A stretch of 64,000 bases of DNA, taken from the NCBI GenBank assembly GCA_934045075.1, contig OW203747.1, positions 9,506,357-9,570,356 on the forward strand, written 5' to 3'. This DNA comes from Yponomeuta sedellus (lineage: Eukaryota > Arthropoda > Insecta > Lepidoptera > Yponomeutidae). How positions within the stretch are numbered: the first letter of the stretch is position 1; each line of letters opens with the position of its first letter. The position numbers and the translations under genes are program-made. Under the pieces are notes generated by a model that was not told where the DNA came from, did no database searches, and saw only the letters and a list, made by a program, of their open reading frames with translations. Of the stretch, positions 34,025 through 63,909 are shown piece by piece.

Positions 34025-34171
34025 CTTGTAAAGAGGCCACTAGACGATCAATGAGCCGTTTTCAGCACAAATCCACAAAGCAATTCATAGATGGCTCTTA
34101 TCCATCTATGAATTGCTTTGTGGATTTGTGCTGAAAACGGCTCATTGATCGTCTAGTGGCCTCTTTACAAG
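34025..34171. repeat. Perfect palindrome, 70-bp arms, 7-base loop
   Basis: 34025-34094 and 34102-34171 are exact reverse complements, by base-for-base comparison. The inner part is the ATGAGCCGTTTT MITE end of 30790. The outer 25 bases (cttgtaaagaggccactaga...) resemble 33693-33720. Confidence 0.95.
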
Positions 34172-35603
34172 TCATTTGTGATGCGCTGGACTGAAATAAT
34201 TACGGCCCTATTCGAAAAGACACGATTCTTTAAAAATACTCCAAAAATGCCGACTAAATTAGTCTTTGCTGGGGTTTACATGGACAAAAGGACAATTTTG
34301 CAAAATATTTATCCATTGATTTAATAAAACGCCACTATGAGTGCTTTTTAATAAGTCCGTTAGAGTATAAGATAAAACTGTAAATGAGGCTGATTAATTA
34401 TAATTCAGCCTATACCTATACGTCCCATTGTGGGGCACAAGCGAGATCTCTGATCAGAATCAAAGAGAGCATACGGGCTGACGAAATTACACATAATGTT
34501 ATCTTGTTTCTTTACACTGTATAGTTGAAGCACAGACATAAACTTAGTTAGACTACGCAAGCACACACTTCGCGTGGCAGGCACCTCTGCGGCCGCTACT
34601 TTAAAGCCGAACACATACAGTCGGAATTCCGTTTCGTAATTTCGCTTCGCACTATCGGTTTCGTATTCCGAACGCAGTAAATTCATACAGACCTATGAAC
34701 CTACCACATACATTATAGTTTCCCGTTTTGAAATTTTCTCTGGTTCGGAATTCCGCATGGAAGCCTGTGCGTTCGGAAAAAAAGTTCAGTTCAGAACAGT
34801 TCAGAACTCGCAACGTGTTTGTTTCTTAGCAAAATGCAGCGACCACAATCAATAAATCGTCATCCATAATCGTCATCCATAATCGTCTCTCAACTGAACC
34901 TTGCTATTACGAACTGAAATTAATATCTGTGAATTTCGAATCGAAATACCGAAACGGAATTCCGAATCGAAATACCAAAACGGAATTCTGTCTGTATGTG
35001 GCCGGCCTAAAATTGTCAAAACGCCTCATTGCCTAGTGATGAACTATAAAAATACAACAAAAGTACCCAAAGGCGAGGAGACATTCCCTTCCACTTACCA
35101 TCATGTTAAGTAGTAAAGTTTAGGCATGCTTAGTTGTCACTTGTTATACAAATCGCGGAGCTTGCTTAGTCTAAGTAGATTCATGTCTCTGGGCTAAAAT
35201 CATCACTCAGTCAGTACTCGCCTATTTGGATAACGGCGCGTCGTATCTCCTGTGACAGGAAAGTGAATTGCCCCCTACAGTTATTAACTTAAATCTGGAT
35301 TAACTTTCTTGATTTTTTGTGAGAAACCTGCTTACGAAAGTTCAGTTCAAAAACTACAGTGAAGTGAAAAAAGTCGGTATTTTTTTCTCTAGTATTGTAA
35401 TCGCTAACCTAATAGTATTTAAGGATTATTTTATTTCTGACGTGGCACTTGTGACTTTTACGTCTTTGAAGTGTCAAGATACACATTAAAATGCGTACAA
35501 TTATATATTGACCTAGAGCCAGGGGGACGAGTCTCTAAAATGCATAGTGGCTCAATAGAGTCACATTTGTACGGTAATAGTTGCTTCATTGGTAAGTCTA
35601 GCA
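34166..35603. repeat. Dispersed 1.4-kb repeat, copy 2
   Basis: Same family and orientation as 4529-5905. It begins at the palindrome edge and runs into a piece of the composite repeat (from about 35530). Confidence 0.8.
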
Positions 35604-36005
35604 ACCGATCACGTTCCAGATTTAGCCGCTGCAAATTAATTCGGCGCCTCGCGCGATTCGATCTTCTCGGCGAGAGAAGACTATTTAATTTGTGCGTCAA
35701 TCAAATAGTATAGTCTGTTAAGTTTTAGAATATACCTCGGCTACTATCGGATATATTCGTGTTATAGAAATATCGGAACTAATATCACACTTGAATTTCG
35801 AAATACAAAGCACGAAGTAGTATTACACTCGTGTGCTTTCGGCGAAAACCGAAGCCTACTCTAGAGCCCGAGGTATGTTCTAAAAGCTAACAGACTGTAA
35901 TTCGTTAAACTATTTGAATGTCATTGTACTGCTACTGCTTTGTAGACCACCCAATGGAGGAATGTAAAAACTATTGTCGTGCTTATATTCTACTGAGAAA
36001 CTATG
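35604..36005. repeat. Composite repeat fragment with an inserted MITE
   Basis: 35620-35712 and 35896-36005 correspond to parts of 62740-62905 (cctcgcgcgattcgatcttc, ctgctttgtagacc). The MITE 35713-35895 separates them. Confidence 0.65.
35713..35895. mobile_element. MITE with GTCTGTTA ends
   Basis: Inverted ends of about 28 bases: gtctgttaagttttagaata at the left and the complement of taaaagctaacagac at the right. Confidence 0.75.
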
Positions 36006-36290
36006 TGTTTTAGACTCTAGGGCCCAAATTTGCTATATTATGGACAAATTCACGACGGGGCCGGATACGCGTTGCGTCTATGTGGCCGTCAATTTTCTTT
36101 TGTTATACACTTTTATTTTGCGAGGATTGAAACCATGCTGAACCCTATTTCATAGAACTGCAATTCAAGTTTTACTATGACGATGCGATGTATATTGCAA
36201 AGCAGTTTAATCCACAGTAAGAGGTAGAATTGCGCAGGTTGCTTCGAATTGCTGTAAAAGTTTTATATAACGAGGCCTTAGTAATTATAA

Positions 36291-36424
36291 TGGCGGTGTA
36301 CACGCTCGCCCGAAAGTACGAGAGTTTATTATTCGTTGCGGGTATTACACAATCGCCACTGTAGGATCATCCTGCGAAACTCGCCATGTAAGATAAATTT
36401 GCAGGCGAGTGTGTACAGCCGCCA
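36291..36424. mobile_element. MITE with TGGCGGTGTACAC ends
   Basis: 134 bases with ends tggcggtgtacacgctcgcc and the complement ggcgagtgtgtacagccgcc, a short non-autonomous element. Confidence 0.75.
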
Positions 36425-36794
36425 TAAACGAATCTGCGAACGCAAGCCAGCCCTTTATTGTGCTCTGATTTAAAAAACGTAGAATATTGTACCAATGTTA
36501 TTATCATGAATGCATGTTATATTATTCATGAAGTGATGTAAAAATGGCAACACTTAGAAGTACGATCAAGTAAGTTCTCCACAGTATGAAGTTGCCTTTA
36601 GCCTATTCCGAGCTGTCAGATGCATACATACTTTGACACTTTGGTAGTCTAAATGCTGAAAGTAAATAGTGGTTGACTAGCCTATACTTTATTTTATAAA
36701 AGTTAATATTCTTATTAAAGACTGATAATATCACTATATAGTTCTAAGTGGCATGGATCTCTGTAAAGTAAACAGGCTGTGATTTGATTGCCTC

Positions 36795-37424
36795 AAAGGA
36801 GACCATTCAAATTGGGCCCAAAACTCACAGTGCCGGCCAACGAACAAAAACATTTCCAAACTGTTACGCACTTTGTCCAGAACATTTGATTCTAGGGCAC
36901 CAAAACAGTGAAGGCTTTCGTTTAGCTACTGTCAGACATTGAATATCTTATATTCCCATACATTGGAAAATAAAAATTTTTGTAACGTCTTTATAAAATA
37001 TACGTATTAGGGTTTGTGTAGAGAGTCTTCCTCAACACTTTTACAAGATAAAAATAATTTATTGCCAATATTATAGAGTTTCATGCATGTTAGATTATGC
37101 TGCAAAATCTAGAAAAGGGCATGAAGGTACTATATTGTATTGTTTATTAAAGTAAACTAACAACTATTGCTACTAGACGGAGTGTAAATCATCTAACATA
37201 AATGTATAAGGCATGTATTGCTTTTAACGTCTGTTCTGCATTTTTTAAAATGTATAGAAACATCTGACCTTTAACGTCTACTAGTACTTAAGGTATTCAT
37301 TTTAGGATATAGGTTTCTTAGTATGAAATCAACAAATCAATGTAGCCCATCGATTAGAATAGTTTTTTTTTTGCTGGCCGGCACTTTCATGTTTGGGCCC
37401 AACTTAGCGTGAATGGTCTCCTTT
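36795..37424. mobile_element. Non-autonomous DNA transposon, 45-bp inverted ends
   Basis: The left end aaaggagaccattcaaattg...tgggcccaaa...gtgccggcca pairs with the right end at 37375-37424. The 540-base interior has no coding frame. Confidence 0.75.
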
Positions 37425-37825
37425 ATAAATATACTATAAGATATATTAAAAGTATTAATAATGTCCAAATAGTCTATATGTTAAGTATAGTCTATTTCTG
37501 TAGGATATAGTTTAGGTTAAGAATGCTCAAATTATTGTCAAAATGAGCCTTGACTACATTTTAGGATAAATGCCTAATGATTTAGAATAAAAAGTTTGAT
37601 CAATTAAAAAAACTGGTTTATTTTTTTACAAGCAGAAAAGGTATTTTTTTTTAATCATGCAAATATAAAATCTTTTCTAAATAAATAATCGACAAGACTT
37701 AAGTACCACAAAACAAATGTAAAAAGTAAACACAATTTCCTTCGCTTGCCGCTTTGTGGATATAAGCGTGATGATGACACAACCACATGCAAATCGGGAA
37801 AATTAACCTTTGGTTTCTAGACTAA
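37425..37825. other. No gene recognised
   Basis: AT-rich sequence, nothing distinctive. Confidence 0.4.
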
Positions 37826-37920
37826 CACCCGGTTTCTCACCCTCGTAACATTCTGTTAATAGCTGTCAGTTTTTCTCTATGTACTTTGGCCAATGGAGAG
37901 CGGTAGAGTAGTATTATTTA

Positions 37921-38235
37921 ATAGGAGATGAACAGAACCAGAGAACCAAAGTTATCGACATAGCTCAGAGAATCAGCAAGCTGAAGTGGCAGTGGGCTGG
38001 CCATATCTCGCGAAGAATCGACAACCGTTGGAGTAAACGTGTTCTTAAGTGGAGACCGCGACTCGGCTAACGTAGTGTAGGACGCCCTCCGACCAGGTGG
38101 TATGACGATGTGCGAAAAACTGGCGGCAGAATGTCTTCAGCTTGCCATGTCTTCAGCTTGCCGCATCCAGCATCTGCGGCAAGCTGAAGACATGGCGCTC
38201 ATTAGGGGAGGGCTATGTCCAGCAGTGGGCTACAT
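37921..38235 (+). pseudogene. LINE ORF2 C-terminal remnant (RTE-like)
   Basis: The plus frame reads ISKLKWQWAGHISRRIDNRW, then a stop, then SVGRPPTRWYDDVRKTGG. These are conserved tail motifs of insect RTE-type LINE proteins. The 3' end ggctatgtccagcagtggg is split by the mariner at 38236. The uninterrupted 3' end is at 52521-52600 on the other strand. Confidence 0.75.
38144..38196. repeat. Perfect 22-bp hairpin in the LINE tail
   Basis: Arms 38144-38165 (gccatgtcttcagcttgccg...) and 38175-38196 are exact complements, with a 9-base loop. The motif tgtcttcagcttgcc is also directly duplicated upstream at 38132. Confidence 0.92.
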
Positions 38236-39411
38236 ACATAGGCTGCTACTTATGTATGCGGAATCTGGGATTCCAATAATTTTAAACGCAATGTCTGACC
38301 TACATGGTCAAATTCGTTCTTTTTTTAAATACTGGCCGCTAATATTTTTCTCTTATATATTTATATGTTATCTTATATGTTAGTGTTTTGTTTTTGTTGG
38401 GTTTAAAATGTCATATCGCTGAGAAAATGGAACTCACTCGTGAAAATATTCGTGCTATGATTTATTACGATTTTCGACGTGGTTTAACGCAACAACAGTG
38501 CTTAGATCAATTAACTTCGACTTTTGGTGGTGAAGCTCCATCAAAAACGATTGTGTATCACTGGTTTAGTGAGTTTAATCGTGGGCGCAGTAAGCTCACG
38601 GACGAAGTTAAAGAAGGTCGCCCGAAATCGGTGGTTGTGCCACAAAATATTGAAGCTGTGCGAAAACTAATAATGCGAGACCGCCATGTTATGTATCGCG
38701 AGATAGAGGCTATTCTGGGCATAATTATGTAAAGCAAATGGTGGCCTGCTTTTTTGGTATTAATGGCCATGTGGCTACAATACCACTGGAGAATTGCAGA
38801 ACGGTTAATTCGGAGTGGTACACGACCATTTGTTTGCCGGAAGTATTTGAAGAAATACGCCAAAACAACCAGCGACGCAGAATCATACTTCACCATGACA
38901 ATGCCAGCTGTCATACATCTCAGGAAACAACTACATTTTTGGATGGTCAAAAAATAGAATTGATGGATCATCCACCGTACAGCCCTGATTTGGCTCCCAA
39001 TGATCTCTATTTATTCCCAAATGTAACTTAAAGAATAAATTACGTGGTCAACGACTTTCGACCCGTGAAGATGCCGTAGATGCACAGCACGTTTTTTTAT
39101 TATTATTTATTAGTTACTCAAACAGTATTTTCACATTTCATTTAAAAACTACTTATTCTAAGGTACAATTCCATGTGAAACACCTTTACAGGAGTATACA
39201 ACTTTCAAAAAATGGTGTGTTCAGTAAAAGTTTTGGAGATACCTACCTCAATCAGAGTGGAAAAAGTGTTTTACAAATTGGTTTTATCGAATGTAAAAGT
39301 GCATCGATCATAGTGGACACTACTTTGAAAAACAATAAAAGTATAATTATTTAGCCATATTATACCTTTGTTTATTTTTTCTATTCCGCATACATAAGTA
39401 GCAGCCCTCGT
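38236..39411 (+). mobile_element. mariner transposon 2, internally deleted
   Basis: Ends share ggctgctacttatgtatgcg (left, from 38241) and its exact complement (39384-39406). Outer bases vary, so the tips are uncertain by about 5 bases; TA occurs on both sides. It sits in the 3' tail of an RTE-type LINE. A T-rich insert of about 100 bases lies at 39090-39190. Confidence 0.85.
38427..39030 (+). pseudogene. mariner transposase 2, catalytic centre partly deleted
   Basis: 38427-38732 encodes the N-terminal helix-turn-helix part (ENIRAMIYYDFRRGLTQQQC, SKTIVYHWFSEFNRG) and stops. 38738-39030 resumes at MVACFFGINGHVATIPLENC, then IILHHDNASCHTS with the second catalytic Asp and YSPDLAPNDLYLFP with the third. 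The region between, which should hold TGDE with the first catalytic Asp, is missing (roughly 100 residues). It is distinct in sequence from mariner 1. Confidence 0.88.
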
Positions 39412-39465
39412 AATATAGCCTGAAGAAGAAGAAGAACAGATTTTTAGCCTACGAGAAACCGGGCG

Positions 39466-40005
39466 TCAGTGTGTGTCCCCGCTGCCTTACAATTCCATGC
39501 TAACCAAATGTATGATATACAAATTTGAGATAACTATAAGAAAAATAACACCAAAATAATAAATAATAGACAAATTGAAATTGTTGGTGAGAAATTGAAA
39601 GTTAATTTTAATAAGGGTAGACTCGGAGCTAACCAATAAAAGATTTTTTTTTATAAGACGTTTTAACGAAAAGTCGTCAACATAATTCTCTATTATTTAT
39701 TTATTTAATGACAAGGAAATCCACAGCGAAATCAGTAACAAAAAGAACTTAACATTAACGATAAATAACATGGCCAATTACAGATTTCCACGGAACTACT
39801 TATAAATTTTTCTTATTTTGTGGCAGAGTATTTAAGTTTTAAAGTGTTTTACATCGTTACCACAAACAAAGGAAAAGTTACAGAAAAATGACTAACATTG
39901 TGTTTAAGTTATTGACCTTGATTATATTAAAATATTTTTGTACCTATGACCGAGCCTCGTTCGCTTGTGATGCGCTCGTGTTGACTTGGATTTAACGATT
40001 TTCTT
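39466..40005. other. No gene recognised
   Basis: AT-rich sequence without repeats I can assign. Confidence 0.4.
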
Positions 40006-40110
40006 TTGACTCCACCATTCCGGACTTGGGCCCCGTGGTGGAGTATGGCCTATACCTTCCCCAGGGAAGAGATCCGTGCCTCGGTGGGGCATAATGAGTT
40101 GATGATGACG
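40006..40110 (+). repeat. 3' fragment of the 5S-like SINE
   Basis: ccgtggtggagtatggccta to tcggtggggcataatgagtt matches the tail of the SINE family. A short palindrome (agggcaataacct / aggttattgccct) follows at 40122-40155. Confidence 0.7.
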
Positions 40111-40255
40111 ATGGTGAACTTCAGGGCAATAACCTAACGTCCTAGGTTATTGCCCTATAGATTTTGAAAATAAGTAGATATACGATCCAGAATATAAATT
40201 TTCTTAAGCACTACACATAATGAAGTCAATACGAGACGAACAACCGACGATGCGA

Positions 40256-40761
40256 GCTCGCAGAGCTTAATCATGGTGAGTAGGGGTACGTCCACTAGGA
40301 TCACAGAAACGGATCACAGTCGCAACGGACCACACCAAACCAAGCAAACTGTGGGCTGGGATAGGGGATCCTAGTGGAAAGAGGGAAATATTCCACTCGG
40401 ATCACAGTCGCAACGGATCACATCAAACCGAGCAAAATATTCCACTCGGATCATGCGAGTCAGGTATAAAAACTTTTTTTTTTTTAATTATTCTTGGTGC
40501 TGATTTTAAATGAATAAAACACTAGTTATTGTAAGAAAATGTATTATGTTTAATTAATTAAAAAATATCGATTAGGTAAGTATCTTCCTACTAAGATTAA
40601 TGGTGTGATCCGTATGGAAAAAATGTAATCAAAAATGGAGACCATTCGGATTACATGTTTCGAGTGGAATATTTTGCTTGCACATCAAATGATGTGATCC
40701 GTTGCGGCTGTGATCCGAGTGGACGTACCCGTGACGAGCGCCATGATTAAGCTCTGCGAGC
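40256..40761. mobile_element. DNA transposon with GCTCGCAGAGCTTAATCATGG ends
   Basis: Inverted ends of about 21 bases at 40256 and 40741-40761, with further inverted homology inside (acgtccact..gatcacag). The interior repeats ccactcggatcacag / cgcaacggatcacat several times. There is no coding frame. Confidence 0.78.
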
Positions 40762-41027
40762 GAAACTTGGTCGGAATATTCCGATAAAAAATCAAAGAAT
40801 ATTGTTATTTTATGACCATTAATGACATTAATGATGTTCACTTTAGCAACATCTTTTTTTCTATTATTGACCCCAGTTTTGAGCAGCTCCTTGCCTTTAG
40901 AGTTGTCACATATGTGGATACAACGGAAATTACCAAAATTTTGAGAGACGCAACACAATTGGGGTGGCACAACACGAAATTAAGCGCTACTGGCCTAGTC
41001 GAACTGAGTGATTGGAATCGATCACTT
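40762..41027. other. No gene recognised; short 5S-SINE scrap
   Basis: aagcgctactggcctagtcg at 40981 is the start of a 5S-like SINE head, ended by the tRNA-like element at about 41028. Confidence 0.5.
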
Positions 41028-41220
41028 AATGATTATACTATTTTTATTTTTAATGCACTAACCCGTGCTAAGGACAAATTTAAAAACCTATTTAGAGGCT
41101 AAAAATTTCACCCATGCGGGTTCGAATCCCGGCATGGGTGAAATTTTTAGCCTCTAAATAGGTTTTTAAATTTGTCCTTATCACGGGTTAGTGCATTAAA
41201 AATAAAAATAGTATAATCAT
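41028..41220. mobile_element. Inverted pair of tRNA-like element tails
   Basis: 41028-41117 and 41130-41220 are near-perfect inverted copies of the tail (attttttagcctctaaatag ... gcacgggttagtgcatt), closed by a loop holding gggttcgaatcccgg. About 88 of 90 positions pair by eye. Confidence 0.85.
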
Positions 41221-41477
41221 GTGGGTACAGTGATATCGTTCCGATGTAAAACCTAACTGCAAAGTAGGTAGTCGGGACTGTAAGTGATGCAATTTGCTTA
41301 AGCCAGATGTCGCTGCCTGTACGTAATACAGAGAATAGTGTAGAGGTTCGAAATTTCACTGATGCCGGTGAGTCGCCCATTGGCTCAATTGGTAGAGCGC
41401 TGGCACGGATAGCCAGAGGTTGCGGGTTTGAATCCCGGCATGGGTGAAATTTTTAGCCTCTAAATAGGTTTTTAAAT
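41221..41477 (+). mobile_element. tRNA-like element with its 5' flank
   Basis: The conserved flank (ataatcatgtgggtacagtg, acctaactgcaaagtaggta, gcctgtacgtaatacagaga) leads into the tRNA-like head (41385-41445) and a tail cut at 41477, where a 5S-like SINE begins. Confidence 0.78.
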
Positions 41478-41825
41478 CGATCACTTAAGTTAAGCAACAA
41501 CAGGCGCGGTCAGGTACTCGATGGATGACCATCCCGTGACTACCGCTAGTGGCATTTTTCCGAGCGCTTTCGCGCTTCGCAAGGCACGTTAAGCGGTTGG
41601 TGCCGACTGTCATGTAATGGCAGTCGTTAAGCCGTGTCAGAGGCCTTATTAAGTACAGAGGCTTGATAATTTCTGTGATTATTTTCTCTGTGACAGTAAG
41701 GTCCGCCACTGTCTTACAATTCTCCACCAACCCGGACTTGACCCCCGTGGTGGAGTATGACCTAACCTTCCTGCGATGCAGGAAAAGACCCGTGCCCCAG
41801 CTGTAGGGACATACAAGGGTTGATA
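41478..41825 (+). mobile_element. 5S-like SINE joined to the tRNA-like element
   Basis: Starts inside the 5S-like head (cgatcacttaagttaagcaa) and is complete to the tail atacaagggttgatatc. The head's first 40 bases are missing at the junction. Confidence 0.82.
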
Positions 41826-42150
41826 TCGAATGCAACAGAACAATGATTAGATATAAAAGTAACGTCATGTCTAGCTGGAGCAGTCTTTTCCTGAATTGAA
41901 ACCTTTAATTGTTTTGAACAATCTCGCACAATTACCGAGGTATGTTAGAATACTCAAGTCAACAATGATTTAAGTCTTGGGATCTACTTGAAAAAAATCA
42001 CTTAACCACTAACAGTAGAGAATTATTTTATTTAAAAAGTGTTTAAAATCAGAGTAATTTCGAGCACTGATCACCGGCTTCCCATAAATAACGTTATACT
42101 TACATAATTATATTGCACACAATAAATAACCACAAATATTTTAACAAAAT
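41826..42150. repeat. Dispersed repeat, unoccupied by mariner
   Basis: Matches 5934-6080 joined directly to 7394-7592. It is the reference that defines the mariner 1 insertion. Confidence 0.82.
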
Positions 42151-42169
42151 GTTACTTAAATTAAATTAC

Positions 42170-42770
42170 AAAATGCAACAATTACTAATAATGCCATGGG
42201 AATGATTTAATTCCTAAATAATTGATAACATTAAACTTAAACCACTAAAGTTGTAAACAAGTAACAAAGAAAAACAATATAAAATCGCTACTTTTCGAAA
42301 TCGGAGTTCGAGTAATAGCCGCAATATTGAGGATTTAAAGCTATAATGAATAGGCGCAGAGGTGTGGCCAGGCCACCGATGAGACGGACTGGCGACCTGC
42401 GGGGGGAGTCTCTAAAATGCATAGTTGTAATACAGTCATATTAGTCCAGTAATGGTGGGATTCACACTATCGGTAGTCTGGTAACCAATCGCATTGCAAT
42501 GGTACAATCCGTGCTACTTAACTCAGCGCCTCGCGCGATTCGATTTTCTTCGCGTGAGATGCCTATTAAATTTGCGCGGGTTATACCCCTGGAATGGTAT
42601 TGTACCGCTATTGCTTTGTAGACTGCCAAACTGAGGCAAATAACGTCTTGCTTATATCATTCTATTGAAAAACTATATAGGACTCTAGAGCCTGGTCAGT
42701 AGCAGGAAAACACTGGATTCGGAAGGTCTAAGACCGAAATAATGGCGCAGCATTGGGTGGCTATAGATTG
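42170..42770. repeat. Composite repeat, copy 2
   Basis: Matches 22803-23470 but with one 123-base unit instead of two. It is followed by a 5S-like SINE in the same relative position as in copy 1. Confidence 0.78.
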
Positions 42771-42772
42771 AA

Positions 42773-43095
42773 GAAGCGCTCGTGGTCTAGTCGAACAGAG
42801 TGATTAGAATCAATCACTTGAGTTAAGCAACAACAGGCGCGGTCAGGTGCAGGATGAGTGACCGTCCCGTGTCTACCGCAAGCGAGGCACGTTAAGCCGT
42901 TAGTCCCGGCTGTCATGTGATAGTAGATGTTAAGCCATGTCAGAGGCCTTATGGGCGGCTTGAAAACTTCTGACAGTACGACCAGTATTGCAAGCCACCA
43001 CCAATCCGGACTTGACCACCGTGGTGAAGTATGGTCTATAGCGTCCTCAGGGATGAGACCCGTGCCCGTCGGTGGGGACATAAAGGGTTGATGAT
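42773..43095 (+). mobile_element. 5S-like SINE (no nested insert)
   Basis: Orthologous in position to 23475-24085 but lacking the tRNA SINE. Head motifs GTTAAGCAACA, GCGCGGTCAGG and a GATGAGTGACC variant are visible. Confidence 0.82.
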
Positions 43096-43690
43096 GATGA
43101 GATTGAAGAAGAATCTAATTTATCACTGTGAAGTAATTTGTCACTGTGATGTTAGTGCGCCCATCAGGCTATAATTTACAATGTATGTAAATGAAGCGTC
43201 TTCTCCAAAATGTTCATCAGTGTCACGATGAACAAACAACATATCCAGTGTTATTTTTAAAAACACGATTGCTTAAAACACTCCTCAGAGGCAATTTAAA
43301 TAGTCTGTGGTGAAGAGAAGCACATAACCACAGCACTATTCTCTGTACGTAATACAGAGAATAGTGTAAAGAGGTTCGAAATTCCACTGATGCTGGTGAG
43401 TCGCCCATTAGCTCAGTTGGAAAGAGCGCTGGCACGGATAGCCAGAGGTCTCGGGTTCGAGTCCCGGCATGAGTGGAATATTTAGCCCCTAAATAGGTTT
43501 TTAAAACATATCCAGATTATCCAGTGTTATTTTTAAAAACACGATTGCTTAAAACACTCCTCAGAGGCAATTTAAATAGTCTGTGGTGAATAGAAACACA
43601 TAACCACAGATAAAAAAAAACTGCCCCTGGGAAGTGAAAAGAGTTTTAGAGAAATCGTACTTTTCGCGAGTGCCAAAGTCGACAGTACAT
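43096..43690. repeat. Composite repeat continuation with tRNA-like element
   Basis: 43096-43310 matches 24093-24333. A tRNA-like head and tail lies at 43396-43505 on the plus strand. A 90-base segment (atatccag...tctgtggtga) is directly duplicated at 43241-43320 and 43518-43590, flanking it. Confidence 0.7.
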
Positions 43691-44595
43691 CCACCGTATG
43701 AAATCACCTCTATGCCTTTGCGATAAGGTTGACACTAAGCCCTGCATGAATCTATAAAGCTTTATCCAACTTATCACTTAAGATTTTGATTCCCTATCAG
43801 ATAAATTATCTGTATACATTTGCTAATTTTGAAATAGGGGAGACTGGGCACGGTTGTAACTGGTTCAATATCTCGCGAACCGTTAGGCGGTGGGGTGAAA
43901 GGGGTGAAATTTTGATGAAGGAACCTTCGGTCGTGCGCTTATTTGGTTAAGACAACAGTTCGCAGAAAATAACCAGTGGACAACCCGTGACAGACGTTTC
44001 CAACACATAGACGCCAGAAAATCTTAAACGTATTTGTGTGTGCTGTTATAAACCACTTAGCTACTTATGTCTAGCTAACGTCAGCATTTTAAATTCCATT
44101 TATGTAGCATTTTCAAGCCATGTGTGTCAGTCAGCCCATAGTCGCGGTACTGTAAACTTGTATTTTACCAATAAATCTGTCTGTGTGTAATAAAGTTTTT
44201 TTTTTCAAAGACCTACGGGACGGAACCCACAGTGCGAACTTGAGGCGGCAATGCAATTAAAAGAGTACTAAATGCATGGTTGTTCAATAGGTCTTATAGA
44301 CTTATCATGGTGTCACATAACCACCAGCCGTAATATCACTGTGTTGAGGTACTATGCGTTTAGTAGATATTTGGGACATTACCGAGAGCTAGGCATAAGA
44401 ATATAAATATAGGCAGTGATAGGCACCCATTATAAAACATTTTGTAGCTTGCCAGATCGAGCATAGACTTATTTTTTTCGCCTATTTATGAACATGATTA
44501 TTTATTACAGCTACGTTATCGCAACATTCGATTTGATACGAAATTAATTAGAGATTTTTAAAGCTATTCACAATTGTATGACGTAACGTAAACTC
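43691..44595. other. No gene recognised
   Basis: AT-rich. A candidate polyadenylation signal (AATAAA on the minus strand, 44501-44506) for the short glycerol-kinase transcript lies here. Confidence 0.4.
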
Positions 44596-44727
44596 TGTTC
44601 GCCAAATCAAACTTTCCCGTGTAATTTGTAACGCGCCCATCGACAGTTCCTATTGGCTAACTGAGCGGCCATTTTAACTTTTCTCTCTTCTAATTGGTCC
44701 GCTAGGGGAAGTTCGATTTAGCGAACA
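44596..44727. mobile_element. MITE with TGTTCGCCAAATC ends
   Basis: Inverted ends tgttcgccaaatcaaacttt and the complement of aagttcgatttagcgaaca, 132 bases in total. Confidence 0.7.
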
Positions 44728-44839
44728 TCAATGGCTGAAACTGCCTTTGCGACTTGTATAGGCAGTCTGAAAGTCTGGAAATATTTGGCAACCGAATATG
44801 ACCCTTACTGAACTAACGACTAAGTCCAGAATTCACTTA

Positions 44840-63885
<19,046 letters not shown>

Positions 63886-63909
63886 CTGGCAACAAAAAAT
63901 ATATTTATA

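Larger units (their letters stand above)
37829..39461. mobile_element. Possible outer element with CCCGGTTTCTC ends
   Basis: acccggtttctca near 37829 and gagaaaccgggcgt near 39448 are inverted. They enclose an RTE-type LINE tail and a mariner. This could be a MITE that received both, but the inverted ends are short (about 12 bases). Confidence 0.35.

Noticed and set aside
41385..41445. Apparent tRNA genes (also 28288, 43396, 48649, 61154, 62200)
   Set aside because: A and B boxes and a cloverleaf-like arrangement exist, but position 33 is C in all, copies differ in the anticodon, and each is embedded in the same dispersed repeat with a fixed tail.
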